Source of the DNA: Bryobacteraceae bacterium
GTDB taxonomy: Bacteria; Acidobacteriota; Terriglobia; Bryobacterales; Bryobacteraceae
Length of the DNA stretch: 11,559 bases
Assembly (NCBI GenBank): GCA_025929455.1
Contig: JAICMB010000056.1
Location: forward strand, 1-11,559
Direction: 5' to 3'
Part shown: positions 1 to 6,627 of the stretch, piece by piece
Layout: each line of letters begins with the position of its first letter
How positions within the stretch are numbered: the first letter of the stretch is position 1
Made by a program: the position numbers and the translations under genes
Notes under the pieces: model-generated
The model's input: the letters and a program-made list of their open reading frames with translations, nothing else
Databases searched by the model: none
Told to the model about the DNA's origin: nothing

Positions 1-1
1 C

Positions 2-3000
2 TGCACGTATCACGCTTCGCGCGGCAGCACTCTGCTCGGGGACATCGCCGATCTCAATGATAACGGCAACACCGATGCGCGGCCGGGCTCGATCGTAAAC
101 GGCAATACGCGCAAATTCGTTTTGGGCGCACGGCATGGGAACTACTCGTTAGCCGCAGGCGCGACGTACACGATCGGCGTCACGTGCGGCACTGACAGCC
201 AGGTCTCGAAAACGTTCCAGACGCGGCCCATTCCCTGGGACGCGACGTATCCGCTGACGGTGCCATTCAATCCCGCGCGTTTCGGCAACATGGATTATCC
301 GCTCATCAACTGGAACGATCCCAGCCAGAGCTACATCGATCCGATGACCGGCGCCGAGACATGGCGCATCTCGAGCGTCGGCATCCTGAACCAGGGCACG
401 CAGCGCAACAACAGAGTTGCGCTTGCAGATGACTTGAGCGGCGGTCAGTGGACGGGAGTTGAGAATGCGGGAAGCGGCTCGAATTGCTCCAAAGGCCAGT
501 GCGCGCATGCCACGGGCGGCCCCGCGGACAAGATGTTCGTGCCCATGGCGCCGACGAACTGCTCCGGCGGCGGAAACTTTGCCGGCTTCCGCCACGCGGG
601 AAATCCCTGCGTTATCGACGATGTTCTGGTGGACGTGTTCTGCGGGAACGCCTCTACAAGCGGAGTATCCTTGACCCTGCAATGGTCGCTCGATCACGGC
701 AAGACAGTGGTCGGCAATCGTATTTTGACGGCCGCATGCCCTAGCGGCACGCCTGCGAAGATCGGCACATATCCTGACGCGAAACCGCAGCCAATCTGGA
801 AAGGCTGGGGATTCACGCCCGCGCGGTATAACATCTGGCCGATGGTGGGCAACGCCGACATTTCCAATTCCGTGGTGAACGCTACGCAGGGCTCGTTCTG
901 GACCATGGGCGAAATGGGCCCGCGCATTTTGATCAACGGGGCGTACTACGACATCGCCGGGGTCGATTCTCCGTTACGCCTGCGGTTGGCGCAGGATTTA
1001 AGCGCGAGCGGCGCAAACTGGCAGTCGGCAGCATCGGGACTGGTCATTACAAAGAACGGGCCGCAGGGCTCCACGGTCGACGCCGCCATCAACATCAACA
1101 TCGCGTATACCGAGAGCGTCGACACGGGGCTGAACGGCGACCCCAGTCTTTTCAACTGGAATCCGGTAAGCGTATCGAAAACCGCGGACGGGACCGCGCT
1201 CGACACACCGCTGACGGGATATTTCGGCGCATTCAACGCAATCAGCGGAGCGATGCAGGTGTTTCTGTGGGTGCCGTACAACGCGGATGGCTCGGTGCGC
1301 AACGAAGTGCGCGCGCTCAGCCGGGCGTGCGTAGACAGCAAATGGTCTTCGTTTCACGGCAATGGCGACGCGTTCCCATCGTGTGTGTATTTGAGTACCG
1401 GGCCGCAGTCGGTGTTCGGCAGCAGCGACGGCAAGAGTTTCTACACGCATGACATCGGGACCAAACACTTGTTCCGTGTCACCTATAACGAAAAGCGCGC
1501 CGGCTGCGACGGTTTCCCTGCGTATCATCCCGATCCTGCCAGCGGGGATTACCCGACGAACGCCGTCGGCGCCGTAGACTGCTTCGATTACGACAACATC
1601 ACTCCGACCGCGGCGCACAAGGACCTGCAACAACAGGTGATCAGCGCGTATCAGACCGGCAAAAATATGAACGGCGAGACAGTCGGCCCGCCTCATCCCG
1701 GCTTCGATCTGGGCTGGATGTCGGCGTTTTCGATGGATCTGACCAGCGGCGGGCTCATGATCGGGCACATGATGAACGGACACGAGCATCTGGGCATCAT
1801 CGCCTCGTTCGATCTCGATACGGGCGTATTGAAGTGGGTTCGCGACACGTGGTCCGGGCCGACATCGACATCCGGAACGGCGCCCAGCGTTGCAGGCCCG
1901 GGGCGCTGGGGAGGCTTTCACTCCTGCAGCTACACATTTGAAACGTGGGTCTGGTGCGCGGACAATCCGATCGGCGACGGCGGCAATGCGGTCCCGTTCG
2001 CGAGCGCGTTCACAATGCCCGTTGTCGCGATCAACCGTGCGGGCAGCGGCCACGACGCGGCATGGGATTGCAAGAACTGCGGCGGCCCGCAACAGAGCAC
2101 GGCGCTGGCGCGCGGCGAAGCGTATACGTGTCCGGCGGCCGATCAGTTATTGCCCGACTACGCCGCGTTCGCGGGGACACAGAACTGTGTACAGGTGCGC
2201 GTATCGCAACCGCCGTGCGATGTGCACCCGAACAGCACGTACGTTTTCCCCGACGGCAAAACGGAGAAGGATGAGTTCCCTTGTACAACTCCCGGCTTCG
2301 GTGTGGCGAACGCGAACGCGTCGAAACTGCAGGATCTACTGCAGGGCGACTGGCTATATGTGCAGGCCACCGGGCGCAACGTGGAGCGCTTCGTGGTGCT
2401 GACGGCGCCGTCGTACAACGCGACGAACGACACTACGTTTTGGGTAATGCGCTGGGCCAAGCACAATCTATGGCTGCCGATATGGAACGACCCGAACGAC
2501 GACGACAAGTCGTACGCTCCGGCCTTGGGAGATGGCTGGTCTCTCGAGGCGGCGCCATTTTCCGGCAGCAGTCTGACGGCCGACGCGGGCGGGAACAACG
2601 ACTGGGTGCGGGACAATCCGATGCATTCGGCGTGTCACGGAGTGATCGGCAACGGAACGGTGAAGGACACGGCGACATGGGTGAGCATCGGCTGCTACGG
2701 AAACGTCGGCAGCTTCGATGTGCCGCCGGCTCAACTGCCCTTGGCGCCGGTGCAGACGTTCGGGCAAAATCCGTTAACGTTTGCGGGAGCGAAAGGAGAC
2801 ACCTACGTACAGAGTTATCCGAGCCTCAGCTACGGTCCGGGGGCGGCGAAGGTGCCGTTCGTCGCCGATTTTCGTCACGTCAACCCGCCGACCGGGAATG
2901 GGCCGGAGTTTACCGGACAGTCGATCGGCACCACCAACATCGCACTGGTGCCCGGCACATCAAAGTCGTACAAACTCGTTGAGCCCACACGCGCGCCGCT

Positions 3001-3820
3001 GAATTACAAACTGCTTCCGTATCACGGCTGGGCGGGGCGTTTTCTGTTGAAGGACATCAGCGGACCGACTACAGGGAACACGGCCGACCTGCCGGACTAC
3101 ACGTTTTGCGTCGCGTTGAACGCCGATGAATGCTTGAAGGGCAGTAAACCGGGCGACCTCTACGCGACCGTGCCGGGTGCGTTTGTCCAAAATGGATGCT
3201 GGACGGACCAGCTCACCTTTCCGGTGCCGTGCATTATTCAATTGAGTCCGGTGACCGGAACGGCCATGCAACTCCGTATCGACAATTACGCGGGCCCCGG
3301 ACTGCGGCGTTTCGGCATGAATCACGGCATGCCGGGCACACAATACGAATTTTCGAACTGCCGCATTTCGCCCGACGCGAATTTCCTGATCTGTTTTGGA
3401 AACTGGCTGGACGGCGTGCGCAACGACTGGCTCGCGATCCATCTGCAACCCACACCGCAGCCGGACGGCGTGCCGCGCAATACATTTATCCCGATGAACA
3501 TCCCCGTCAACGGCGTTTCGTGGGCGGCAGACGCGCGCGCGCGATTCGGATATGCGGAGAACGGGAACGTTGCATTCGGGCAGTTGCGGTGCACACCGTA
3601 CGCGCAGGATTGCTCGACCGAGATCCCGTCATCGCACGGCACCGATCCGTACAGCTTTACCTCGGAGCATGTCGAGCGCCAACCGTGTCCCAACGGCAGC
3701 ACGTGTAACGTCGAGATACCCGCGATCTCAGGACGCGTACTGTACTATGTGATTGACCGGCTCGATCGCAACGGCAACGTCGTTTCGACCACGCCGATGG
3801 ATGCCCTCGCGGTGCCGTAG
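2..3820 (+). CDS. Large secreted Fn3-like/beta-rich protein, 5' end cut by window edge
   Basis: The reading frame is open from base 2 with no stop, so the gene starts outside the window; the TTG at 122 is only the first start-like codon and is not a credible start. 1272 residues are visible. Residues 1-85 end in a pattern like a fibronectin type III or Ig-like domain (a strand around LAAGATYTIGVTCG, then a conserved-looking Pro-rich linker). The remainder is rich in Gly, Asn, Asp, aromatic residues and scattered Cys, with short segments such as ISPDANFLICFG near the C-terminus that recall beta-propeller blades. There is no transmembrane segment, no CxxCH haem motif and no recognisable catalytic motif in the visible part. 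The paired cysteines and composition suggest an exported, disulfide-bonded protein, but the signal peptide would lie upstream of the window. I do not recognise a specific function. It ends 35 bases before the cytochrome b fusion gene. Confidence 0.85.
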   Translation, partial: CTYHASRGSTLLGDIADLNDNGNTDARPGSIVNGNTRKFVLGARHGNYSLAAGATYTIGVTCGTDSQVSKTFQTRPIPWDATYPLTVPFNPARFGNMDYPLINWNDPSQSYIDPMTGAETWRISSVGILNQGTQRNNRVALADDLSGGQWTGVENAGSGSNCSKGQCAHATGGPADKMFVPMAPTNCSGGGNFAGFRHAGNPCVIDDVLVDVFCGNASTSGVSLTLQWSLDHGKTVVGNRILTAACPSGTPAKIGTYPDAKPQPIWKGWGFTPARYNIWPMVGNADISNSVVNATQGSFWTMGEMGPRILINGAYYDIAGVDSPLRLRLAQDLSASGANWQSAASGLVITKNGPQGSTVDAAININIAYTESVDTGLNGDPSLFNWNPVSVSKTADGTALDTPLTGYFGAFNAISGAMQVFLWVPYNADGSVRNEVRALSRACVDSKWSSFHGNGDAFPSCVYLSTGPQSVFGSSDGKSFYTHDIGTKHLFRVTYNEKRAGCDGFPAYHPDPASGDYPTNAVGAVDCFDYDNITPTAAHKDLQQQVISAYQTGKNMNGETVGPPHPGFDLGWMSAFSMDLTSGGLMIGHMMNGHEHLGIIASFDLDTGVLKWVRDTWSGPTSTSGTAPSVAGPGRWGGFHSCSYTFETWVWCADNPIGDGGNAVPFASAFTMPVVAINRAGSGHDAAWDCKNCGGPQQSTALARGEAYTCPAADQLLPDYAAFAGTQNCVQVRVSQPPCDVHPNSTYVFPDGKTEKDEFPCTTPGFGVANANASKLQDLLQGDWLYVQATGRNVERFVVLTAPSYNATNDTTFWVMRWAKHNLWLPIWNDPNDDDKSYAPALGDGWSLEAAPFSGSSLTADAGGNNDWVRDNPMHSACHGVIGNGTVKDTATWVSIGCYGNVGSFDVPPAQLPLAPVQTFGQNPLTFAGAKGDTYVQSYPSLSYGPGAAKVPFVADFRHVNPPTGNGPEFTGQSIGTTNIALVPGTSKSYKLVEPTRAPLNYKLLPYHGWAGRFLLKDISGPTTGNTADLPDYTFCVALNADECLKGSKPGDLYATVPGAFVQNGCWTDQLTFPVPCIIQLSPVTGTAMQLRIDNYAGPGLRRFGMNHGMPGTQYEFSNCRISPDANFLICFGNWLDGVRNDWLAIHLQPTPQPDGVPRNTFIPMNIPVNGVSWAADARARFGYAENGNVAFGQLRCTPYAQDCSTEIPSSHGTDPYSFTSEHVERQPCPNGSTCNVEIPAISGRVLYYVIDRLDRNGNVVSTTPMDALAVP

Positions 3821-3853
3821 CGAGGGCAGAGCGCTGGTGGCGGCCGGCCCGCC
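3803..3853 (+). other. Two hairpins across the end of the large gene and the following gap
   Basis: A perfect 8-bp inverted repeat, GCCCTCGC (3803-3810) with GCGAGGGC (3820-3827) and a 9-base loop, straddles the stop codon. A second small stem, GGCGG (3839-3843) with CCGCC (3849-3853), follows 2 bases before the next ATG. There is no T-run after either, so this is not a standard intrinsic terminator. It may attenuate read-through or protect the mRNA end; the second stem is very close to the downstream start and could hold the ribosome site. Confidence 0.35.
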
Positions 3854-3855
3854 TT

Positions 3856-5523
3856 ATGGTACACTTCGACGCCGCACATCGAGCCATTCAGTACCCACAA
3901 GACCGGCGTTTTCGAGTCTGGATCAAGCCCGCGGTGATTGTGGGGGTGATCGTCGCGGTGCTCATACCGCTGATCATCGCGTGGACGCAGTTCGCGTTTT
4001 TCGGACTGCCGTACATCCCGCCCGTGCCGCAGTACAACCCGCAGACCGCAATCGGTCCGCACGGGTTCCCGCTGTGGATTCGCTACACGCACTTCTTCAA
4101 TTTCCTGTTCATTACGATGCTGATGCGCAGCGGTCTTTCGATTCTGATGGACCATCCGCGGCTGTACTTCAATAACGGCTGCACACCGGGCACGGAGTGG
4201 ATTCGCTTTACGCCTCTGCGCGTTCCCAAGGACCGTATCTGGACTGCGAAGGACGACGCCCGCTATATCTCACCGCTGGTCGCCACACCGGGTTACCGTC
4301 ACACAGTGGGCGTCGCACGTTCCTGGCACTTCATCGACGTGTACGGGTTCGTGATCACCGGCTTCATTTTTGTTGCGCTGCTGTTCGCAACGGAGCAGTG
4401 GAGACGGCTGGTCCCGACGTCAGGCATGGTGGTCGTGCAAGCGTGGAACGTTTTTGTCCATTACGCCAGTTTCCATTTGCCGCCGGAGCCGAACGGATTC
4501 TACGGTTACAACGCCCTACAGCAGATTGCGTACTTTTCAACCGTGTTCGTATTTTCGCCGCTGCAGATTCTCACGGGGTTGGCGATGTCCCCGGCTCTGG
4601 TGAACCGGTTCGCGTGGTTCCCTAAGCTGTTCGGCGGACGCCAGGGTGCGCGATCGGTTCATTTTGTTTTGTTCCTGTGCTTCCTCGCATTCCTGGTCGT
4701 GCACATCACTTTGGTCGTGATGACGGGCTTTGCGCGCAACATGAACCATATCGTCATGGGCACCGACGATCTGCGGCCCTGGGGCATGGTGTGGGGCTTC
4801 GTCGGGATCGCGATCGTCGTTTTGTATTGGGTCGCCGCGCAGTATGTATCGTGGCATTTCCCACGATTCCTGCAACATGCGCAGGAAGCCGTGAGCGTGC
4901 CGCTGCTGCTTGCAACTCTCGACCGCTTCCGCCCGCGCCGGAATTACCGGCCGTCCGACATTTCACCGCATTTCTGGCCGAATGGAAAGATGCCGAAGCG
5001 GGCGGACTGGAACGAGCTTGCCGCTCACGATTTCCGCGATTACCGGTTGCACGTCGGAGGACTTGTGGAGCGGCCAGTGACACTTTCGCTGGCCGATCTC
5101 GCGCAGCTCGGGGAAGAGGAAACGATCACGATGCACCACTGTATCCAGGGCTGGTCGGGCATCGCGAAGTGGGGCGGCGTGAGCTTTAAGACCGTTATCG
5201 ATCTGGTCAAGCCGAGACCGGAGGCGAAAAGGGTCGCGTTCTTTTCATATGGCGAGGCGCTGTATGGCGGGCAGTATTATGACACCCAACTCATTGAAGA
5301 CGCCCTGAAGCCCGAGTGCATGCTCGCATTGGACATGAACGGGGCCCCGTTGCCGCTCGAATACGGCGCACCGCTGCGACTGCGCGTGGAGAACCAGCTC
5401 GGATACAAGATGGTGAAGTGGATCGAGCGCATTGAGTTCATAGCGTCGGACAAGGTGCTGGGCAAAGGCGAGGGCGGGTCCAACGAGGACGAAGAATATT
5501 TCGATCTGCTGCCGAATATCTGA
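3856..5523 (+). CDS. Cytochrome b561-type membrane domain fused to sulfite-oxidase-family molybdopterin domain
   Basis: A 555-residue fusion. Residues 1-335 form a b-type cytochrome of the thiosulfate reductase/bacterial b561 kind, with hydrophobic helices near 25-46, 78-98, 158-178, 222-245, 268-290 and 308-331. H79, H158, H269 and H283 sit in or at the helices; the 14-residue spacing of H269 and H283 in one helix fits ligation of two stacked haems. Residues 365-530 form an oxidoreductase molybdopterin domain (YedY/SUOX fold): LHVGGLVERP, then HHCIQGWSG with C429 as the expected Mo-ligating cysteine, and a C-terminal GAPLRLRVENQLGYKMVKW block. Such proteins would pass electrons between a Mo-centre substrate and the quinone pool through haem b; the substrate is unknown. 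No Tat signal is present, and positive residues before helix 1 suggest an inside N-terminus, which with six helices puts the Mo domain in the cytoplasm. The SUOX dimerisation domain is absent. No clear Shine-Dalgarno site precedes the ATG. Confidence 0.9.
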   Translation: MVHFDAAHRAIQYPQDRRFRVWIKPAVIVGVIVAVLIPLIIAWTQFAFFGLPYIPPVPQYNPQTAIGPHGFPLWIRYTHFFNFLFITMLMRSGLSILMDHPRLYFNNGCTPGTEWIRFTPLRVPKDRIWTAKDDARYISPLVATPGYRHTVGVARSWHFIDVYGFVITGFIFVALLFATEQWRRLVPTSGMVVVQAWNVFVHYASFHLPPEPNGFYGYNALQQIAYFSTVFVFSPLQILTGLAMSPALVNRFAWFPKLFGGRQGARSVHFVLFLCFLAFLVVHITLVVMTGFARNMNHIVMGTDDLRPWGMVWGFVGIAIVVLYWVAAQYVSWHFPRFLQHAQEAVSVPLLLATLDRFRPRRNYRPSDISPHFWPNGKMPKRADWNELAAHDFRDYRLHVGGLVERPVTLSLADLAQLGEEETITMHHCIQGWSGIAKWGGVSFKTVIDLVKPRPEAKRVAFFSYGEALYGGQYYDTQLIEDALKPECMLALDMNGAPLPLEYGAPLRLRVENQLGYKMVKWIERIEFIASDKVLGKGEGGSNEDEEYFDLLPNI

Positions 5524-5572
5524 AGCGGCGCATTGGCATGCACCTGCGGGCAGGGTGGCACACCGATCGGCG

Positions 5573-5601
5573 ATCGTGCGCCATCACGCGAGGCGGGTCT
5601 G
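5573..5601 (+). repeat. Imperfect direct repeat, copy 1
   Basis: This 29-base unit starts ATCGTGCG and ends GCGAGGCGGGTCTG. It aligns without gaps to 5660-5688, matching at 23 of 29 positions by eye, with the two starts 87 bases apart. It may be a degraded copy of the repeat element that carries the hairpins next to purU. Confidence 0.5.
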
Positions 5602-5659
5602 AAGGCGCGCCAACCGTCGAAGCCGGGCATGCGCTACAAAGCTCTTGGAAGCCCCGCGC

Positions 5660-5688
5660 ATCGTGCGGCGGCGGGCGAGGCGGGTTTG
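5660..5688 (+). repeat. Imperfect direct repeat, copy 2
   Basis: The second 29-base unit starts ATCGTGCG and ends GCGAGGCGGGTTTG; it runs into the first hairpin of the REP-like element at 5680. Only this copy has an intact GCGGGTT/AACCCGC stem, which suggests copy 1 has decayed. Confidence 0.5.
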
Positions 5689-5721
5689 GCAACCCGCTGC
5701 AGCCTGACAGCCTGCCCCACA
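5680..5721 (+). repeat. REP-like double palindrome upstream of purU
   Basis: The first hairpin is GCGGGTT (5680-5686), loop TGGC, AACCCGC (5691-5697). One base later GCAGCCTGACAGCCTGC (5699-5715) is an imperfect palindrome with one C-C mismatch around a central A. The element ends CCTGCCCCACA (5711-5721), the same 11 bases that end the palindrome cluster at the right edge of the window. It stops 8 bases before the purU ATG, so it lies in the probable leader and could affect translation. Confidence 0.65.
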
Positions 5722-5729
5722 ATGTTTGT

Positions 5730-6581
5730 ATGCGGAACGATGCCGCGGTTTTGTTGATTCACTGTCCGGACCGCAAGGGATTGGTTGCGAAGGTGTCGGG
5801 ACTGCTGTACGAGTTCGGCGCCAACATTATTCATGCCGATCAACATCAGGACCTCGCCGCGGGCCTGTTTTTCATGCGTGTGGAATGGGCGCTCGACGGG
5901 TTCGATCTGCCCCGCTTTGAAGATGAGTTCCGTTCGCTCGCATCGCAGCTGAATATGCGGTGGACGTTGGAATCCAACGTGAAGCAGACGCGGGTGGCGC
6001 TGCTGGTTTCACAACATCTGCATTGTCTCGCCGACATTCTGCAGCGCCACCGTAGCGGCGAGCTGAGCTGCGAGATACCGCTGATTATCGGCAACCACCC
6101 GGACGCGGAATCGCTCGCGCAGTTCCACGGGATCGCGTTCCATCATGTTCCTGTCCGGCGCGAGGATAAACGCGCGGCGGAGCAGGAGCAGTTGCGGCTG
6201 TTGCGCGAGGCGGAGCTGGATATCGTGGTGCTCGCGCGCTACATGCAGATTCTCTCGCCGGAGTTTGTCCGCGCGTATCCGTCGCGCATCATCAACGTTC
6301 ACCACTCGTTCCTGCCGGCATTCATCGGAGCGCGGCCGTATCACGCGGCGTTTGAGCGGGGCGTAAAAATAATCGGCGCGACCAGCCATTTCGTGACGGA
6401 ACAGCTCGATGAGGGACCGATCATTGAGCAGGACGTGGTGAGAATCTCACACCGGGATCAGGTGCAGGATCTCATCCGGAAGGGCCGCGACCTAGAGCGC
6501 GTGGTGCTATCTCGCGCTCTAGGGTGGACGCTGGACCATCGCGTTCTGAGTTATGGCGTGAAGACCGTGGTTTTCGCCTGA
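5730..6581 (+). CDS. purU: Formyltetrahydrofolate deformylase
   Basis: This cytosolic enzyme hydrolyses 10-formyltetrahydrofolate to formate and tetrahydrofolate, balancing one-carbon pools and feeding formate to purine synthesis. The 283-residue length is close to the usual 280. Residues 1-80 are an ACT regulatory domain (HCPDRKGLVAKVSGLLYEFG), typically a site of glycine/methionine control in the family. Residues 88-283 are the formyl-transferase fold with the triad N189, H191 and D227; the +2 and +36 spacing equals that of N106/H108/D144 in PurN. The block from NVHHSFLPAFIGA to LDEGPIIEQDV is diagnostic. I chose the ATG at 5730 because the ACT domain begins directly there; the same frame is open 192 bases further upstream, but through repeats. 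No Shine-Dalgarno site is obvious. The 3' end carries a long inverted repeat. prlC follows after 46 bases and may be co-transcribed. Confidence 0.95.
   Translation: MRNDAAVLLIHCPDRKGLVAKVSGLLYEFGANIIHADQHQDLAAGLFFMRVEWALDGFDLPRFEDEFRSLASQLNMRWTLESNVKQTRVALLVSQHLHCLADILQRHRSGELSCEIPLIIGNHPDAESLAQFHGIAFHHVPVRREDKRAAEQEQLRLLREAELDIVVLARYMQILSPEFVRAYPSRIINVHHSFLPAFIGARPYHAAFERGVKIIGATSHFVTEQLDEGPIIEQDVVRISHRDQVQDLIRKGRDLERVVLSRALGWTLDHRVLSYGVKTVVFA
6491..6523 (+). repeat. 11-bp perfect inverted repeat inside the 3' end of purU
   Basis: CCTAGAGCGCG (6491-6501) and CGCGCTCTAGG (6513-6523) are exact reverse complements around an 11-base loop. The segment encodes the conserved PurU tail (RDLERVVLSRALGW), so the arms are coding; three of the Leu codons here are CTA, whereas CTG and CTC dominate in the window. 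It ends 58 bases before the stop codon and has no T-run. Confidence 0.6.
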
Positions 6582-6627
6582 GGCGCGCGCCGGAAAATGC
6601 CGCAAACCTCCGCTACGATAGGTAAAG

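Larger units (their letters stand above)
5524..5729. other. Spacer between the cytochrome b fusion and purU, repeat-bearing
   Basis: These 206 bases can be read as an extension of the purU frame back to an ATG at 5538, but that stretch is rich in Gly, Ser and Arg, has no family similarity I can see and overlaps palindromes and direct repeats, so I treat it as non-coding. It contains two imperfect direct repeats and a REP-like double hairpin, listed separately. I see no convincing -35/-10 promoter and no riboswitch that I recognise. Confidence 0.7.

Noticed and set aside
122..124. TTG as the start of the large protein
   Set aside because: The frame is open to base 2 and the upstream residues continue the same Fn3-like domain, so the true start is outside the window.
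998..2092. 364-residue open frame on the - strand under the large secreted protein
   Set aside because: Arg/Ala/Val-rich composition with no recognisable domain; it is the typical antisense by-product of a GC-rich gene in the opposite frame.
5538..5729. 64-residue N-terminal extension of PurU
   Set aside because: The stretch overlaps direct repeats and hairpins, lacks similarity to PurU proteins, and the ACT domain begins exactly at the ATG at 5730.
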